Part shown: piece after piece, positions 35,215-44,262 of the stretch | How the letters are laid out: each line of letters begins with the position of its first letter | How positions within the stretch are numbered: the stretch's first letter is position 1 | NCBI GenBank assembly: GCA_019635735.1 | Contig: JAHBYX010000002.1 | Location: 620,001-684,000 of the forward strand | Source of the DNA: Mesorhizobium sp. | GTDB lineage: Bacteria > Pseudomonadota > Alphaproteobacteria > Rhizobiales > Rhizobiaceae | Direction of reading: 5' to 3' | DNA: 64,000 bases | Translations under genes and position numbers: made by a program | The notes under the pieces: model-generated | Seen by the model: the letters and a program-made list of their open reading frames with translations, nothing else | What the model was told of the DNA's origin: nothing | Database searches by the model: none

Positions 35215-35772
35215 ATGCCGAAGCCTCAGTTTCTTGCCGTCGTTTCGGCTGTGGTCGTCCTGCTGCAGATGACATCCGGCCCCGGCAGCGGTGCGCAGCC
35301 GCCTTCGACAGTCGAGCGCCGCCAGCAGGCGATGAAAGATATGGCCGCTGCGGCCAAGACAATCGCTGCAATGTTCAGCGGGGACGTCGCCTACGACAAG
35401 ACTGGCCTGCAGGAAGCCGCATCGGCATTTGTCCTGCATGGCTCCGAGCTGAGTACGCTGTTCGCCGGACATGCTAGATCGGAAAGCGAGGCGGACGATC
35501 AAAGAATCGCAGCCGAGCGGAAGGAGTTCGACGAGATCGCCGCAGGGCTCGAAGAACTCGCCCTCGTCTTCTATCGGAAAGCCGCTCGCGCCGGCGATGT
35601 GCTCACTCCCGACATGCGCATGGGATCCAGCGTTCCTGGCGGCGGCAGTTTGCTTGGGGCCCGACCGTCGAGGACCGAGGCAGATCTGAGCGCCATCCCC
35701 GCCGAGCATCTGTTCCACATGATGCTCGAGACCTGCACGACCTGTCACAGCAAATATCGGCTCAGGAAGTAG
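35215..35772 (+). CDS. Cytochrome c'-like periplasmic haem protein
   Basis: 185 residues. A signal peptide (FLAVVSAVVVLLQMTSGPGSGA) is followed by helices and a C-terminal CTTCH haem site (about 176-180), the layout of class II cytochromes c'. These bind NO or carry electrons. The ATG at 35215 gives the signal peptide; a GTG at 35191 is also in frame. End of the plus-strand array that begins near 25.8 kb. Confidence 0.8.
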   Translation: MPKPQFLAVVSAVVVLLQMTSGPGSGAQPPSTVERRQQAMKDMAAAAKTIAAMFSGDVAYDKTGLQEAASAFVLHGSELSTLFAGHARSESEADDQRIAAERKEFDEIAAGLEELALVFYRKAARAGDVLTPDMRMGSSVPGGGSLLGARPSRTEADLSAIPAEHLFHMMLETCTTCHSKYRLRK

Positions 35773-35841
35773 GTCACGGCGGATGCGCCGCGCGAGACGG
35801 ACTGTCCCTGCTGTTCGGTTAAATTCATTCGTCGCGTGCCT

Positions 35842-36333
35842 CTAGCGGAGTCTCTCCGAAATCCGCTCCATCTGTTCTATCTCTCGCCGTTGCGCCTCGG
35901 TGATCTGGGTGCACAGAGCAACGAGTTCCGGATCGGCGAGGCTGGCTTCTCGGCACATCAGGATGGCACCGGAATGATGCGGGATCATCGACGCGATGAA
36001 CTGGCGGTCGTCTATGAGGGCCTGGGCGCGGGTAGCCCAGAATGAACCAGCTGTCAGGACTGCGAACAGGATATAGAGCGCCATGTTCGCCCGCTTGTTC
36101 GGGAACATCCCCGGCATCGTCGCCAGCATGAAGATGCCCATCGGCGCCCACATCGTTACCGCCATGTAGAACATGTTCAGATTGTTTCTGAAGTCGCCGG
36201 TGCCGTCTATCATCGTGAACATGACGACGTACATGACGATGAGGCCGAGGATCATGTTCACCCAAAACATGAGATAGGGGCGGCCGTGCGTGCCATGCTC
36301 TTTGGTTTCATGCATCCGGTGGTCGTCGGTCAT
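35842..36333 (-). CDS. DUF305-related membrane protein (copy 2)
   Basis: 163 residues, nearly identical over the last 140 to the protein at 9491-9973 (same FWVN, MFPNKRAN, IPHHSGAILMCREA and ERISERLR elements), differing mainly in the His-rich N-terminus (HRMHETKEHGTHG). Hydrophobic helices then a DUF305 tail with paired His. Good GGGAG before ATG 36333. The two copies are direct repeats 26 kb apart and may recombine. Confidence 0.85.
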   Translation of the reverse strand: MTDDHRMHETKEHGTHGRPYLMFWVNMILGLIVMYVVMFTMIDGTGDFRNNLNMFYMAVTMWAPMGIFMLATMPGMFPNKRANMALYILFAVLTAGSFWATRAQALIDDRQFIASMIPHHSGAILMCREASLADPELVALCTQITEAQRREIEQMERISERLR

Positions 36334-36518
36334 GCTCAGTCTCCCTTATGTTGGGTCCCCAAGGTCGTTGACTGAGGACCAGCCGGCCAAGCCCCTATAG
36401 TGGCTAGAACTCGCTGTCTAAGTTGGCGTTCCAGGCGACCGCGACAGGGACCAGTCCGCGACGACCACGGCTAGCCCGCGCCCGTATGATCGCGGTCGAG
36501 CACCCGTAGGTGCGGGCT

Positions 36519-37292
36519 CTACCACGCGCGCGCGGAGAGCCCGGTCCAAAGGTACTGCCAAATCGGCGGGTGGTACCATTGCCGCGACTGCCCGACCCCC
36601 GGAAGCGCATCGATGTGACCGGCAAGCATGCCCTCCACGACCTTCACGCAGGCGGCGCGCGAGGCGGCGGCGAGCGTGTAGGGGTAGGTGATGATGCTAT
36701 CGCCCGGCTCGGGAAGGCATCTTGTCTGTTCGAGGATCGGCCCGGTATCGATCCCTTCGTCGACGATGTGTATCGTGCTGCCGAACTGATCCGGTTCTCC
36801 GCTTGCCAGGGCCCAGTATCCGCCATTCATCCCCCGATATTTGGGCGTGACACCGGCGTGGTAGTTGACCACTGGACAGGGCATCCGACTAAGGGTGGCT
36901 TTCGTCATCACGCGGCACCCTGCGAGAAAGATCAGATCGGGTTGCAAGTCCGAGACGGCACGGACGAACGCCTCGGAGTTCACGGAAGGAACCTTCACGA
37001 CGTCACACGATCGGGGGAGTTCGACCTCAAGCCGTTGCTGCGCTATGTAGCGCCGGATACGCGATTGCAGTGCAAGCTTCCCGAGACGCACAAACACCAT
37101 CGTGCCCAATTGGCCCGTGGCGTTCCACCAACCGAACTTCCGCGCGCGCCGCGCCAGAATATCCCACTTACTGTCGGGATCCTCCGTTATCAGCACCAAG
37201 GCGTTGCCGTAGCGAGCGGCCAACGCGTTCGCAATTATCCATGGATGATCGCCTCCGGCTGTGACGAAGCATATGGTCGGAGACTTTTTCAT
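36519..37292 (-). CDS. Formyltransferase-family protein
   Basis: 257 residues. The formyl-transferase core shows the catalytic trio: Asn and His in VVNYHAGVTPKYRGMNG and Asp in TIHIVDEGIDTGPIL, with an N-terminal Rossmann-like segment (ICFVTAGGDHPW). This groups it with methionyl-tRNA/GART-type formyltransferases, but it is shorter than Fmt and not next to def. ATG 37292 is preferred to a TTG at 37304. No link to the copper genes is obvious; an amino-sugar or metabolite formylase is possible. Confidence 0.78.
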   Translation of the reverse strand: MKKSPTICFVTAGGDHPWIIANALAARYGNALVLITEDPDSKWDILARRARKFGWWNATGQLGTMVFVRLGKLALQSRIRRYIAQQRLEVELPRSCDVVKVPSVNSEAFVRAVSDLQPDLIFLAGCRVMTKATLSRMPCPVVNYHAGVTPKYRGMNGGYWALASGEPDQFGSTIHIVDEGIDTGPILEQTRCLPEPGDSIITYPYTLAAASRAACVKVVEGMLAGHIDALPGVGQSRQWYHPPIWQYLWTGLSARAW

Positions 37293-37370
37293 GCGGCCGG
37301 ACAAATGGTGACACTCGGCATCAGAGGTAAACGGGTGAAAGCACTCCGAGACGCCCTTAAGCAGCTCTGC

Positions 37371-37829
37371 CTAGCGGTAGCTCTGATAGACCTCCGTCGT
37401 ACCATCGCGCTTTACCATCAGAACGTCGTACGGATCCGCATCGTCACCGGCCTCGCCCATGCCTGGTGAGCCGTAGGGCATGTCGGGGACCGTCAGGCCG
37501 ATCGCGTTGGGCCGTTCGTCGAGCAGTCGCCGGACCTCGCGTGCGGGCACATGCCCCTCGATCACATAGCCGTCGATCCGTGCCGTATGGCAGGACGTCT
37601 GGCCCGGCTTCAACCCGGCCTCGACCTTGGCGGCGTTGAGCTCCGCCAGCGGCAGGTCGGTCTCGGTCACCGTGAATCCCGCCTCGCGCATGTGCTTGCC
37701 CCAGGAGGAACAGCAGCCACAGGAAGCCGACTTCAGTACGTCCAGCGTGCCGGCCGCCCATGCGGCCTGGCTAAGCAGCAGCACAGCCGTGAACGCGGCG
37801 GCGCCAAGTTTTCTGTTAAGCCCTTTCAT
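37371..37829 (-). CDS. DUF411 metal-binding periplasmic protein
   Basis: 152 residues with a signal peptide (LLLSQAAWAAG), then KSASCGCCSSWGKHM (CxCC metal-binding cluster, about 34-48), a conserved SCHTARIDGYVIEGHVP (about 79-95) and DMPYGSPGM. DUF411 proteins bind copper or related metals in resistance operons. It ends the minus-strand copper-efflux set; AGGAG precedes the ATG. Confidence 0.9.
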   Translation of the reverse strand: MKGLNRKLGAAAFTAVLLLSQAAWAAGTLDVLKSASCGCCSSWGKHMREAGFTVTETDLPLAELNAAKVEAGLKPGQTSCHTARIDGYVIEGHVPAREVRRLLDERPNAIGLTVPDMPYGSPGMGEAGDDADPYDVLMVKRDGTTEVYQSYR

Positions 37830-37839
37830 GGCGATTCTC

Positions 37840-37953
37840 CTACCTAAAGAACACGTATTTCACGAGAGCGGCGATCACGAGGGCGACGACCACCAGGCCG
37901 ACGAGGCTCCATAGGCCCATGCCCCACATGCCACCCATTCCGTTTTCCATCAT
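37840..37953 (-). CDS. 37-residue Met/Gly-rich single-helix membrane peptide
   Basis: A tiny gene encoding MMENGMGGMWGMG followed by one hydrophobic helix (WSLVGLVVVALVIAALVKYVFF) and a terminal Arg. GGGAGG lies about 8 bases before the start, a strong ribosome site, and it fits tightly between the CusF-like and DUF411 genes in operon. The N-terminal methionines could touch copper near the membrane. Function unknown. Confidence 0.7.
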   Translation of the reverse strand: MMENGMGGMWGMGLWSLVGLVVVALVIAALVKYVFFR

Positions 37954-38005
37954 GGCATTTGCCTCCCGAAGGAGGCGCGGACGCCTTGGCCCGCGCCTCG
38001 ATGGC

Positions 38006-38290
38006 CTATTTGATGTCGGTGACCGTGATGCGGCCGTTGACACGCTCCGCGGTGAATTCGATCTTTTGGCCGACCTTGACCTCTCCGATCATGGACTCGT
38101 CTGCGACCACGAACACCATCGTCATCGCCGGCATGTCGAGGCTTGTGAGCTCTTCGTGCCGGATGGTCAGCTTCTTCTGCGCTGCATCGATCTTCGTGAC
38201 TTCGCCGGCGGTATATTCCTGAGCGCCGGCTCCGACTGCGCCGAGAACGAGGGCCGCGGCCGCGATCAGCAGGGTGTGTGTCTTCTTCAT
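38006..38290 (-). CDS. cusF: CusF-like periplasmic copper-binding protein
   Basis: 94 residues. Signal peptide (LIAAAALVLGAVGAGAQ), then the small CusF beta-barrel with the metal site pattern LTIRHEEL...DMPAMTMVF, where His, the two Met and a nearby aromatic contact Cu(I) in E. coli CusF. It carries copper in the periplasm to an efflux system or oxidase. Lies between a cupredoxin and the tiny membrane peptide. Confidence 0.88.
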   Translation of the reverse strand: MKKTHTLLIAAAALVLGAVGAGAQEYTAGEVTKIDAAQKKLTIRHEELTSLDMPAMTMVFVVADESMIGEVKVGQKIEFTAERVNGRITVTDIK

Positions 38291-38315
38291 GTGATCATCC
38301 TTTCGAGGAGAGAAT

Positions 38316-38801
38316 TCAGTGGCGGACGTTGATGTCGCCCTTCATTCCGGAGTCGTAATGGCCCGGGATAAGGCAGGCGAAGCCGAAGTCGCCCGCCTTG
38401 GCGAAGGTCCAGACGATCTCGCCGGTCGCACCCGGTGCGAGCCGGATCGAGTTCGGATCGTCGTGTTCCATCTCGGGAAAACGCTCCATGAGCGCCTTGT
38501 GCTCCATGATGCCCTCGTGGACGTCCATGACGAACTCGTGGTCGAGTTTTCCCTTGTTGACGAACTTCAGGCGGAGCGTTTCGCCTTCCGAGACGCCCAG
38601 CGACGCGGGCTCGAACACCATGCCGCCGTCGTCGCGCTCCATCATCGTGATTGTCACCGTCCGGGACGCCTCGGTCTTCTTTCCGGGCTTGCCGATCGCC
38701 ATCATGCCTGCCTCGCCATGACCGCCTGAATGGGTTCCTGCCGCCCACGCTCCGCCGGCAAGGGCGATGAGCATGGCGAGTGTCGCAATGGATGTCTTCA
38801 T
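38316..38801 (-). CDS. Cupredoxin-domain copper protein
   Basis: 161 residues; signal peptide (LAMLIALAGGAWAAG), a His-rich stretch (THSGGHGEAG), then a plastocyanin-like fold with the copper ligands His in KLDHEFV, Cys and His in ACLIPGHYDSGM and the Met at its end (type 1 order). Probably shuttles electrons or copper in the periplasm. ATG 38801 is chosen because it opens the signal peptide. Follows the multicopper oxidase gene. Confidence 0.85.
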   Translation of the reverse strand: MKTSIATLAMLIALAGGAWAAGTHSGGHGEAGMMAIGKPGKKTEASRTVTITMMERDDGGMVFEPASLGVSEGETLRLKFVNKGKLDHEFVMDVHEGIMEHKALMERFPEMEHDDPNSIRLAPGATGEIVWTFAKAGDFGFACLIPGHYDSGMKGDINVRH

Positions 38802-38827
38802 GTGGGTGTCCTTGTTTTGGGGTTGAG

Positions 38828-40177
38828 TCATTTGATCGAATGGGCGCCGTGGGGAGCCATCGTTCTTGCATCTCCGGCCTTGGCCGGAGACGGGGTGTCG
38901 CCCGTCCATTCGTAGGCGACCGTGCCTTCCGGATGTTCGTACCAGCCGGGGTCGGCGTAATCGTTTGCTGAAATGCCCTCGCGGACCTTCACGACCGAGA
39001 ACATGCCGCCCATCTCGATCGCGCCGAACTGCCCCCAGCCCGTCATCATCGGGATGGTGTTGTCGGGCAGCGGCATTTCCATCTCGCCCATATCCGCCAT
39101 GCCGCGGTTGCCCATGGCCATGTAGTCCGGCTGGACCCGCTGTATTCGGCGGGCGACGTCGGTCTTGTCCGCGCCGATGAAGGTCGGCACGTCGTGGCCC
39201 ATGGCGTTCATGGTGTGGTGCGACTTGTGGCAATGGATCGCCCAGTCGCCGAGATACTTGGCATCGAACTCGTAGGCCCGCATCGCACCGACGGGGATGT
39301 CGATCGAGACTTCCGGCCAGCGTGCCTCCGGCCTGACCCACCCGCCGTCCGTGCAGGTGACCTCGAAGTCGTAGCCATGCATGTGGATCGGATGGTTGGT
39401 CATGGTGAGATTGCCGACCCGCACGCGGACCCGATCGTCCTTGTTCACGACGAGATGGCTGATCCCGGGGAAGACCCGGCTGTTCCAGGTCCACAGGTTG
39501 AAGTCGGTCATCTCCATGACGCGCGGCACGTAGGAGCCGGGCTCGATATCGAACGCGTTGAGGAGGAAGACGAAGTCGCGGTCTACCCGGTGCAGCTTCG
39601 GGTCCTTCGGATGGATGACGAAGAAGCCCATCATGCCCATCGCCATCTGGACCATCTCGTCGGCGTGCGGGTGGTACATGAAGGTCCCGCTCTTCACGAG
39701 GTCGAACTCGTAGACGAAGGTCTTGCCGGGCGGGATTCCGGGCTGCGTCAGGCCCGTCACGCCGTCCATGCCGCAGGGCAGGATCATGCCGTGCCAGTGG
39801 ATGGTGGTGTGCTCGGGCAGTCTGTTGGTGACGAAGATGCGGACCCTGTCGCCTTCAACCGCCTCGATGGTCGGCCCCGGCGACTGGCCATTATAGCCCC
39901 ACAGATAGGCCGTCATGCCGGGGCTGAGTTCCCGTTCGACCGGCTCGGCGACCAGATGGAACTCCTTGACCCCGCCGTTCATCCGGTGCGGCAAGGTCCA
40001 GCCGTTAAGAGTGACGACCGGCTGGTAGTCCGGGCCGCTCGATGGGAAGATTGGCGGCTGCATGTCGGGAGATTCCATGACCGGCGCGTCGGGAAGCCCC
40101 ATGGCCGAGGTCTTGGACCAGGCGGCGGCGCTCGCCAAGAACGCGCCGCCTCCGAGTATCTGTCTTCTGGTGATCAT
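38828..40177 (-). CDS. Multicopper oxidase, CopA-type, of the copper-efflux operon
   Basis: 449 residues. A Tat-like leader (ITRRQILGGGAFLASAAAW) precedes a plastocyanin-repeat oxidase: IHWHGM (about 152-157), YHPHADEM (about 200-207), NHPIHMHGYDFE (about 299-310) and HCHKSHHTMNAMGH (about 348-361) with the T1/T2/T3 ligands. ATG 40177 has AGGAG upstream. It is a different subgroup from the oxidase at 26192 and lies between the TolC-like and cupredoxin genes, fitting periplasmic copper oxidation. Confidence 0.9.
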   Translation of the reverse strand: MITRRQILGGGAFLASAAAWSKTSAMGLPDAPVMESPDMQPPIFPSSGPDYQPVVTLNGWTLPHRMNGGVKEFHLVAEPVERELSPGMTAYLWGYNGQSPGPTIEAVEGDRVRIFVTNRLPEHTTIHWHGMILPCGMDGVTGLTQPGIPPGKTFVYEFDLVKSGTFMYHPHADEMVQMAMGMMGFFVIHPKDPKLHRVDRDFVFLLNAFDIEPGSYVPRVMEMTDFNLWTWNSRVFPGISHLVVNKDDRVRVRVGNLTMTNHPIHMHGYDFEVTCTDGGWVRPEARWPEVSIDIPVGAMRAYEFDAKYLGDWAIHCHKSHHTMNAMGHDVPTFIGADKTDVARRIQRVQPDYMAMGNRGMADMGEMEMPLPDNTIPMMTGWGQFGAIEMGGMFSVVKVREGISANDYADPGWYEHPEGTVAYEWTGDTPSPAKAGDARTMAPHGAHSIK

Positions 40178-40193
40178 GTCTCGTTCTCCTGGA

Positions 40194-41642
40194 TCAGTGT
40201 CCGCCGCCGCCGTCGTCGGCGGCCGCGGTCTCGGCCCCGGTCCCCGCAGGGGCGCTGCTGCCCCCGCCGTAGACGGCGGTTCCAAGGTTCACGTCGGCCA
40301 GCCAGAACTGGCGCTTGGCGTTGAGGGAGAGCATGATCGAGTTCACCTTGGCGCGCGTATCGGCGAGCAGCTCGAAAGTGTTCGTGATCATGCCGTTGTA
40401 GGTGAGGAGGGATTCCTCCTCGATCGTGGTGCGCAGCGGGACGACGTTCGCCCGGTAATGGCGGGCGATGTCGAGCGTGGAGCGATAGCCGTCATAGGCG
40501 CTGCGGGCTTCCGAACGGACGTTTACCGCCCGCTCCGCCAGCAGATTGGCCGCCTGCATGTAGGCGAGTTCCGCCTTGCGCATTCGGGCTCGACCGCTGT
40601 CGAAGATCGGAATGACGAATTCGAGCTCGGCATTGACGAGGACCTTGGTCTTCGTTTCCCCGTCCTCTTCCTCCTGCTCGATTTCGGCCCCGGTCATGAG
40701 TTCGAGATCGGAGACGTAGCGCGTCGCCTCCGTCAGCCCGTAGGAGAGGGCGAGGGCTTCCAGTTCGAGCTTCGCGATGTCGAGGTCGACGCGGTTCCTG
40801 AGAGCCAGCGCCTCGATGTCCTTGCGGGCGAGCGGGTTGGCGGGGAGCGAGGGAAGCGCGTTCGGCACCTGGTAGTCGATATCGTAGCCCCAGAGGCCCA
40901 TCAGCCGTGTCAGCGCCTCCTTGGCCATCCTTGCCTGCATACGGGCTTCTGCCGTTTGCCCCGCCAACTCGGCATAGAAGACATGCTCGCGCGCCTGTCC
41001 GGTCTTGGTGAACGCTCCCGTCTGCCCGAGCTTCTCCGCAAGAGCCGACGCAGCGTCGGCGGCAGCCTGGGCGCGGTTGAGGTAACCTACCTTTTCCCAG
41101 GCGACGACTGCTTCGATCCATGCGCGGCGCGTGTCGGCCGCGAGTTTCAGTGTCGCTTCGGCGGCCCTCAGCTGCGCCTGCCTGAAGCGAGCGTCGGCGA
41201 CGGCCATCCGACGAGGTCTGGTGATGAGCGCCAGGATATTGCCGACGATCGCGGTTTCAACGGTGCGGCCGGCGTTGATTCCCATGACTCCGACGGAAAC
41301 GGTCGGATTGGCGGGCAGAGATTGCTGCCACAGCTCAGCCGAGGACATGCCGATCTCGGCATAGGCGGCCTGCAGTCCCTTGTTGTTGAGCAGCGCGACC
41401 TGCACGGCCAGATCCGGGCCGATCGTCTTGCCGCGGACCAGGGTGCTCACGCGTTCGCCGAGTGCGCGGGCTTCCTCGCTCGACTGTGCCCAGACGGTCT
41501 CCTTGCCTGTCACCGCAGCGGTCCTGGCGGAGACTGTCTGGAACCCAGCCAGCGGGTCGCCCAGCCCGTCGCCCGTTGTGACGCAAGCTGAAACGAGTAA
41601 CGGGGCGGCAAGTGCCGCGATGTTGAGAATGCCGCGTCTCAT
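40194..41642 (-). CDS. TolC-family outer-membrane channel lipoprotein
   Basis: 482 residues. Lipobox (VSAC, about residue 20) and long coiled-coil helices of the TolC/OMF fold with two internal repeats (VQVALLNNKGLQAAYAEIGMSS; ALALRNRVDLDIAKLELEALAL), ending in a Gly/Ala/Asp low-complexity tail. It should form the outer-membrane duct of an efflux system; no RND pump or membrane-fusion gene is in the window. ATG 41642 overlaps the upstream lipoprotein stop. Confidence 0.87.
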   Translation of the reverse strand: MRRGILNIAALAAPLLVSACVTTGDGLGDPLAGFQTVSARTAAVTGKETVWAQSSEEARALGERVSTLVRGKTIGPDLAVQVALLNNKGLQAAYAEIGMSSAELWQQSLPANPTVSVGVMGINAGRTVETAIVGNILALITRPRRMAVADARFRQAQLRAAEATLKLAADTRRAWIEAVVAWEKVGYLNRAQAAADAASALAEKLGQTGAFTKTGQAREHVFYAELAGQTAEARMQARMAKEALTRLMGLWGYDIDYQVPNALPSLPANPLARKDIEALALRNRVDLDIAKLELEALALSYGLTEATRYVSDLELMTGAEIEQEEEDGETKTKVLVNAELEFVIPIFDSGRARMRKAELAYMQAANLLAERAVNVRSEARSAYDGYRSTLDIARHYRANVVPLRTTIEEESLLTYNGMITNTFELLADTRAKVNSIMLSLNAKRQFWLADVNLGTAVYGGGSSAPAGTGAETAAADDGGGGH

Positions 41643-41875
41643 GAACCCTGGCCCTTGCGTGCGGGAGAGAGCCGGTCGTTGAGCCGTCGCCAATCGTCAG
41701 GGCCGGTCGGCCGTCGCGGTTGATAGTCGCCAAGCACGGGGGAGTAGCGCGCGTCGCGCAGTCCGGTCGCCGGGTTCGCGGGGTTGAACATCGGCAGAAT
41801 GTCCGGCGGCGCAGTCGCCGAACAACTGGCCACGAGGAGCGACGCTGCGAGCGCCGCGATCGATGGTATTCGCAT
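41639..41875 (-). CDS. Small lipoprotein of the copper-efflux operon
   Basis: 78 residues with lipobox (VASC, Cys about 18), then a Pro/Asn-rich mature part (PPDILPMFNPANPATGLRDARYSPVLGDYQPRRPTGPDDW). Overlaps the TolC-like gene start by ATGA, so it is coupled to it. No domain recognised; may help seat the outer-membrane channel. Confidence 0.72.
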   Translation of the reverse strand: MRIPSIAALAASLLVASCSATAPPDILPMFNPANPATGLRDARYSPVLGDYQPRRPTGPDDWRRLNDRLSPARKGQGS

Positions 41876-41958
41876 GTGAGACCTTGAACCTGATAGGGAA
41901 AGGTGGGCCGCGCGCGGACGCACGGGTGCCTTCACGCCACTCGGCGCGGCGGATCAGG

Positions 41959-42384
41959 TCAGGTTCGGGGCGGGCGGATCAGCCGGGTCGACTCGCCGGG
42001 CAGGAACGCGGCAGAGACCGGCTGCGCAAAGACGCGGGAAAGAGATCCGACCCACGCCTGATGCTCCTCCGGGACCGCGCTTGATGGTGCGCAGTGAAGA
42101 TCGCAACAGACGTCGGCCGTCGCCTGATCGCCATGGTGGTCATGTTCGGAAGCGGCACCGCCCGCGAGAGCGTGTTGATGAACCGCTTCGCTGTCGTGAC
42201 CATGCTCGTGCGGATCGGCGTGCTCGTCAGCCGGCGTGGCCGCCGCGACGCTGACCTGATGCATGGCCCCGTTCGCCATCGCCACCATGCCGGGCTGCAG
42301 CGAAGCCAGGAAAACGAGCGCGAACGCAAGCGCGGCGCGTAGCCATACGCCTCTCTGCATCCGCCGCTGTTTCGAATCCTTCAT
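41959..42384 (-). CDS. His/Cys-rich exported protein, DUF2946-like
   Basis: 141 residues. Signal-like helix (ALAFALVFLASLQPGMVAMA), then many His residues (ADEHADPHEHGHDSEAVHQH, SEHDHHGD) and CCDLHC (about 99-104). The pattern suggests a periplasmic metal buffer for copper. ATG 42384 chosen; a longer reading to 42414 is possible. It starts the minus-strand copper set. Confidence 0.7.
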   Translation of the reverse strand: MKDSKQRRMQRGVWLRAALAFALVFLASLQPGMVAMANGAMHQVSVAAATPADEHADPHEHGHDSEAVHQHALAGGAASEHDHHGDQATADVCCDLHCAPSSAVPEEHQAWVGSLSRVFAQPVSAAFLPGESTRLIRPPRT

Positions 42385-42467
42385 GATGTCAGCTTCGCCA
42401 CAAAAAGCAGGCACAGGTCAAGATGCACCGCTTATTTGATCCGGATACAACTGAAATGTGATCACTC

Positions 42468-42965
42468 TCAGGCGCGGGGAACAGTTGTTCCCTGCCGATG
42501 CCGTCGTGTGAGCCAGAGAACGAACGAAGGAATGACCATCCACTGGACAAGCGGGCTCAGTCCGATGCCGAGCGGTGGGACGAGCGGCATGAGTTCGGAG
42601 TAGGACCACCGATGGCTGACTTCCGTGTTGTAATATTCGAAAGCGATCGTGAGGGCTATTCCGACTGCGATGAACACCACGAATGGGAGACGCCGCCTCT
42701 TCTGAATCCATTGACGGCTCGCTCCGACCGCGCTGGCCGCCCAGAACGCAGTCAAGGCGAATCCCACATCTCCGAGTGTCGCCGCCGTGCAGAACTTGAT
42801 GCCGTCCCAGTGTGGCATTGCCGCCATTCCGGCAAATGTGGGCACCTGCAGGAATTCCCACACGAAGTGCAGAAGGAAAGAAAAGAGGGCGATCGGGATC
42901 TCGGGTATCGGAAGGGCGGACCATCTGCCGGTCCCCGGTGGTTGGCCCGTACCTCGTCGCGTCAT
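42468..42965 (-). CDS. Conserved four-helix membrane protein, unknown function
   Basis: About 165 residues with four hydrophobic helices; the first contains ALFSFLLHFVWEFLQVPTFAG and the last QWMVIPSFVLWLT. The HFVWEFLQVP element recurs in an unnamed family of small membrane proteins often near metal or respiration genes (recalled resemblance, not searched). Stands between the copper set and divergent nirK. Confidence 0.6.
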   Translation of the reverse strand: MTRRGTGQPPGTGRWSALPIPEIPIALFSFLLHFVWEFLQVPTFAGMAAMPHWDGIKFCTAATLGDVGFALTAFWAASAVGASRQWIQKRRRLPFVVFIAVGIALTIAFEYYNTEVSHRWSYSELMPLVPPLGIGLSPLVQWMVIPSFVLWLTRRHRQGTTVPRA

Positions 42966-43179
42966 TCGATGAAAGTCCGTTGAAACTCGCCGCATCGGTT
43001 GATCGGTATATCACGACGCGATGGCCGGGAGCGGGGCGTTGTTTCAGACATCGATCGAACAGGCGACGTTCCGGTCATGAAGGCCATGGCCGCCGACCGC
43101 GCTCGTCTTTGTCGGGGCGCAACGAACGGGCAGTTCCAGGGTGGTCTGTTGATCGCAGTCCACCTGAAAGGCTATCCCG

Positions 43180-44175
43180 ATGAAAAAACTCCGGACACTC
43201 CCGTTCCTGGCCGCGGCTGCCCTCCTTAGCCTCGCGGCCGGCCATGCCTTTGGCGGAGGCACGCACGAGCATCCAGCGGAGAATGGAACGGCCGAGGCGC
43301 CGCTCGATATCGCGCGCGCTGCCGATGACGTTCCTGCGCCCATCGGCCTCCGTCCGCCGCAAACAGTCAAGGTCGACTTGGAGACCGTGGAGGTAACGGG
43401 TCGGCTGGCCGATGGTGCGGCCTATCACTACTGGACCTTCGGAACAAAGGTGCCTGGGCCGTTCGTCCGGGCGAGGGTCGGAGACATGGTTGAGGTGACT
43501 CTCACCAACCGTAGCGATAGCAGCGAAAAGCACAGTGTCGATTTTCACGCGGCGACCGCGCCCGGCGGAGGACACTTCGCCACAGAGGCGGCGCCCGGTG
43601 AGAGCAAAAGCTTTTCGTTCAAGGCGCTTAAGCCGGGCCTGTACGTCTATCACTGTGCCGTCCCTGAGGCGGCCCAGCACATTGCCAACGGCATGTATGG
43701 CCTGATCCTTGTCGAACCGGAGGTCCCGCTGCCGTCGGTCGACCGCGAGTTCTACGTGGTCCAGGGCGAGATCTACACGAAGGCGTCTTTCGGTGCCGAG
43801 GGCATGCAGGGGTTCGATGTTGCCAAGATGTACGCCGAGGCACCTGAATATTATGTCTTCAATGGCGCGGTCGGCGCTCTTTTGAATGACGGGGCCTTGA
43901 AGGCCAAGGTCGGCGAGAGCGTTCGCATCTATTTCGGCGTGGGCGGTCCGGGCCAAACCTCGAGTTTCCATGTGATCGGCGAGATCTTCGACCGGACGTA
44001 CCAGCTGGCGTCGCTGTCGAGCCCGCCGCTTCTGGATGTTCAGACGGTGACGGTGCCGCCGGGCGGCGCTACTGTGGTCGACATGACCCTGGACGTTGCC
44101 GGAGAGTATGTCCTTGTCGACCACGCTCTACCGCGCGTGGCCAAGGGGCTGATCGGCAAACTGATCGTCGAGTAA
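43180..44175 (+). CDS. nirK: Copper-containing nitrite reductase NirK (AniA-like class)
   Basis: 331 residues. Signal peptide, then two cupredoxin domains. Type 1 copper: His118, Cys159, His167, Met172. Type 2 copper: His123, His158, His315, with catalytic Asp121 and His264. The HIANGMYGLILVEPE segment and compact T1 loop match the class II (AniA-like) group. Reduces nitrite to nitric oxide in the periplasm. GAAAGG precedes the ATG at 43180. No clear FNR/NnrR box was found upstream. Together with the nos genes it marks denitrification. Confidence 0.95.
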   Translation: MKKLRTLPFLAAAALLSLAAGHAFGGGTHEHPAENGTAEAPLDIARAADDVPAPIGLRPPQTVKVDLETVEVTGRLADGAAYHYWTFGTKVPGPFVRARVGDMVEVTLTNRSDSSEKHSVDFHAATAPGGGHFATEAAPGESKSFSFKALKPGLYVYHCAVPEAAQHIANGMYGLILVEPEVPLPSVDREFYVVQGEIYTKASFGAEGMQGFDVAKMYAEAPEYYVFNGAVGALLNDGALKAKVGESVRIYFGVGGPGQTSSFHVIGEIFDRTYQLASLSSPPLLDVQTVTVPPGGATVVDMTLDVAGEYVLVDHALPRVAKGLIGKLIVE

Positions 44176-44262
44176 TCCCGGCGCGGTTGCAATGACCTCG
44201 GTCGGGGAGTTCAGTCGATATGCTGGCGCGCCGCAGTGCAGGCGCGCGGTCCGCGGACACCG

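Noticed and set aside
42430..42450. TTGATCCGGATACAA near 42436 as an FNR box
   Set aside because: Right half does not match ATCAA; only the left half fits.
42996..43180. Possible FNR/NnrR site upstream of nirK (TTGATCGGTATATCA near 42999 and TTGATCGCAGTCCA near 43149)
   Set aside because: Each has a good left half but two or more mismatches in the right half, and the second lies too near the start codon for activation.
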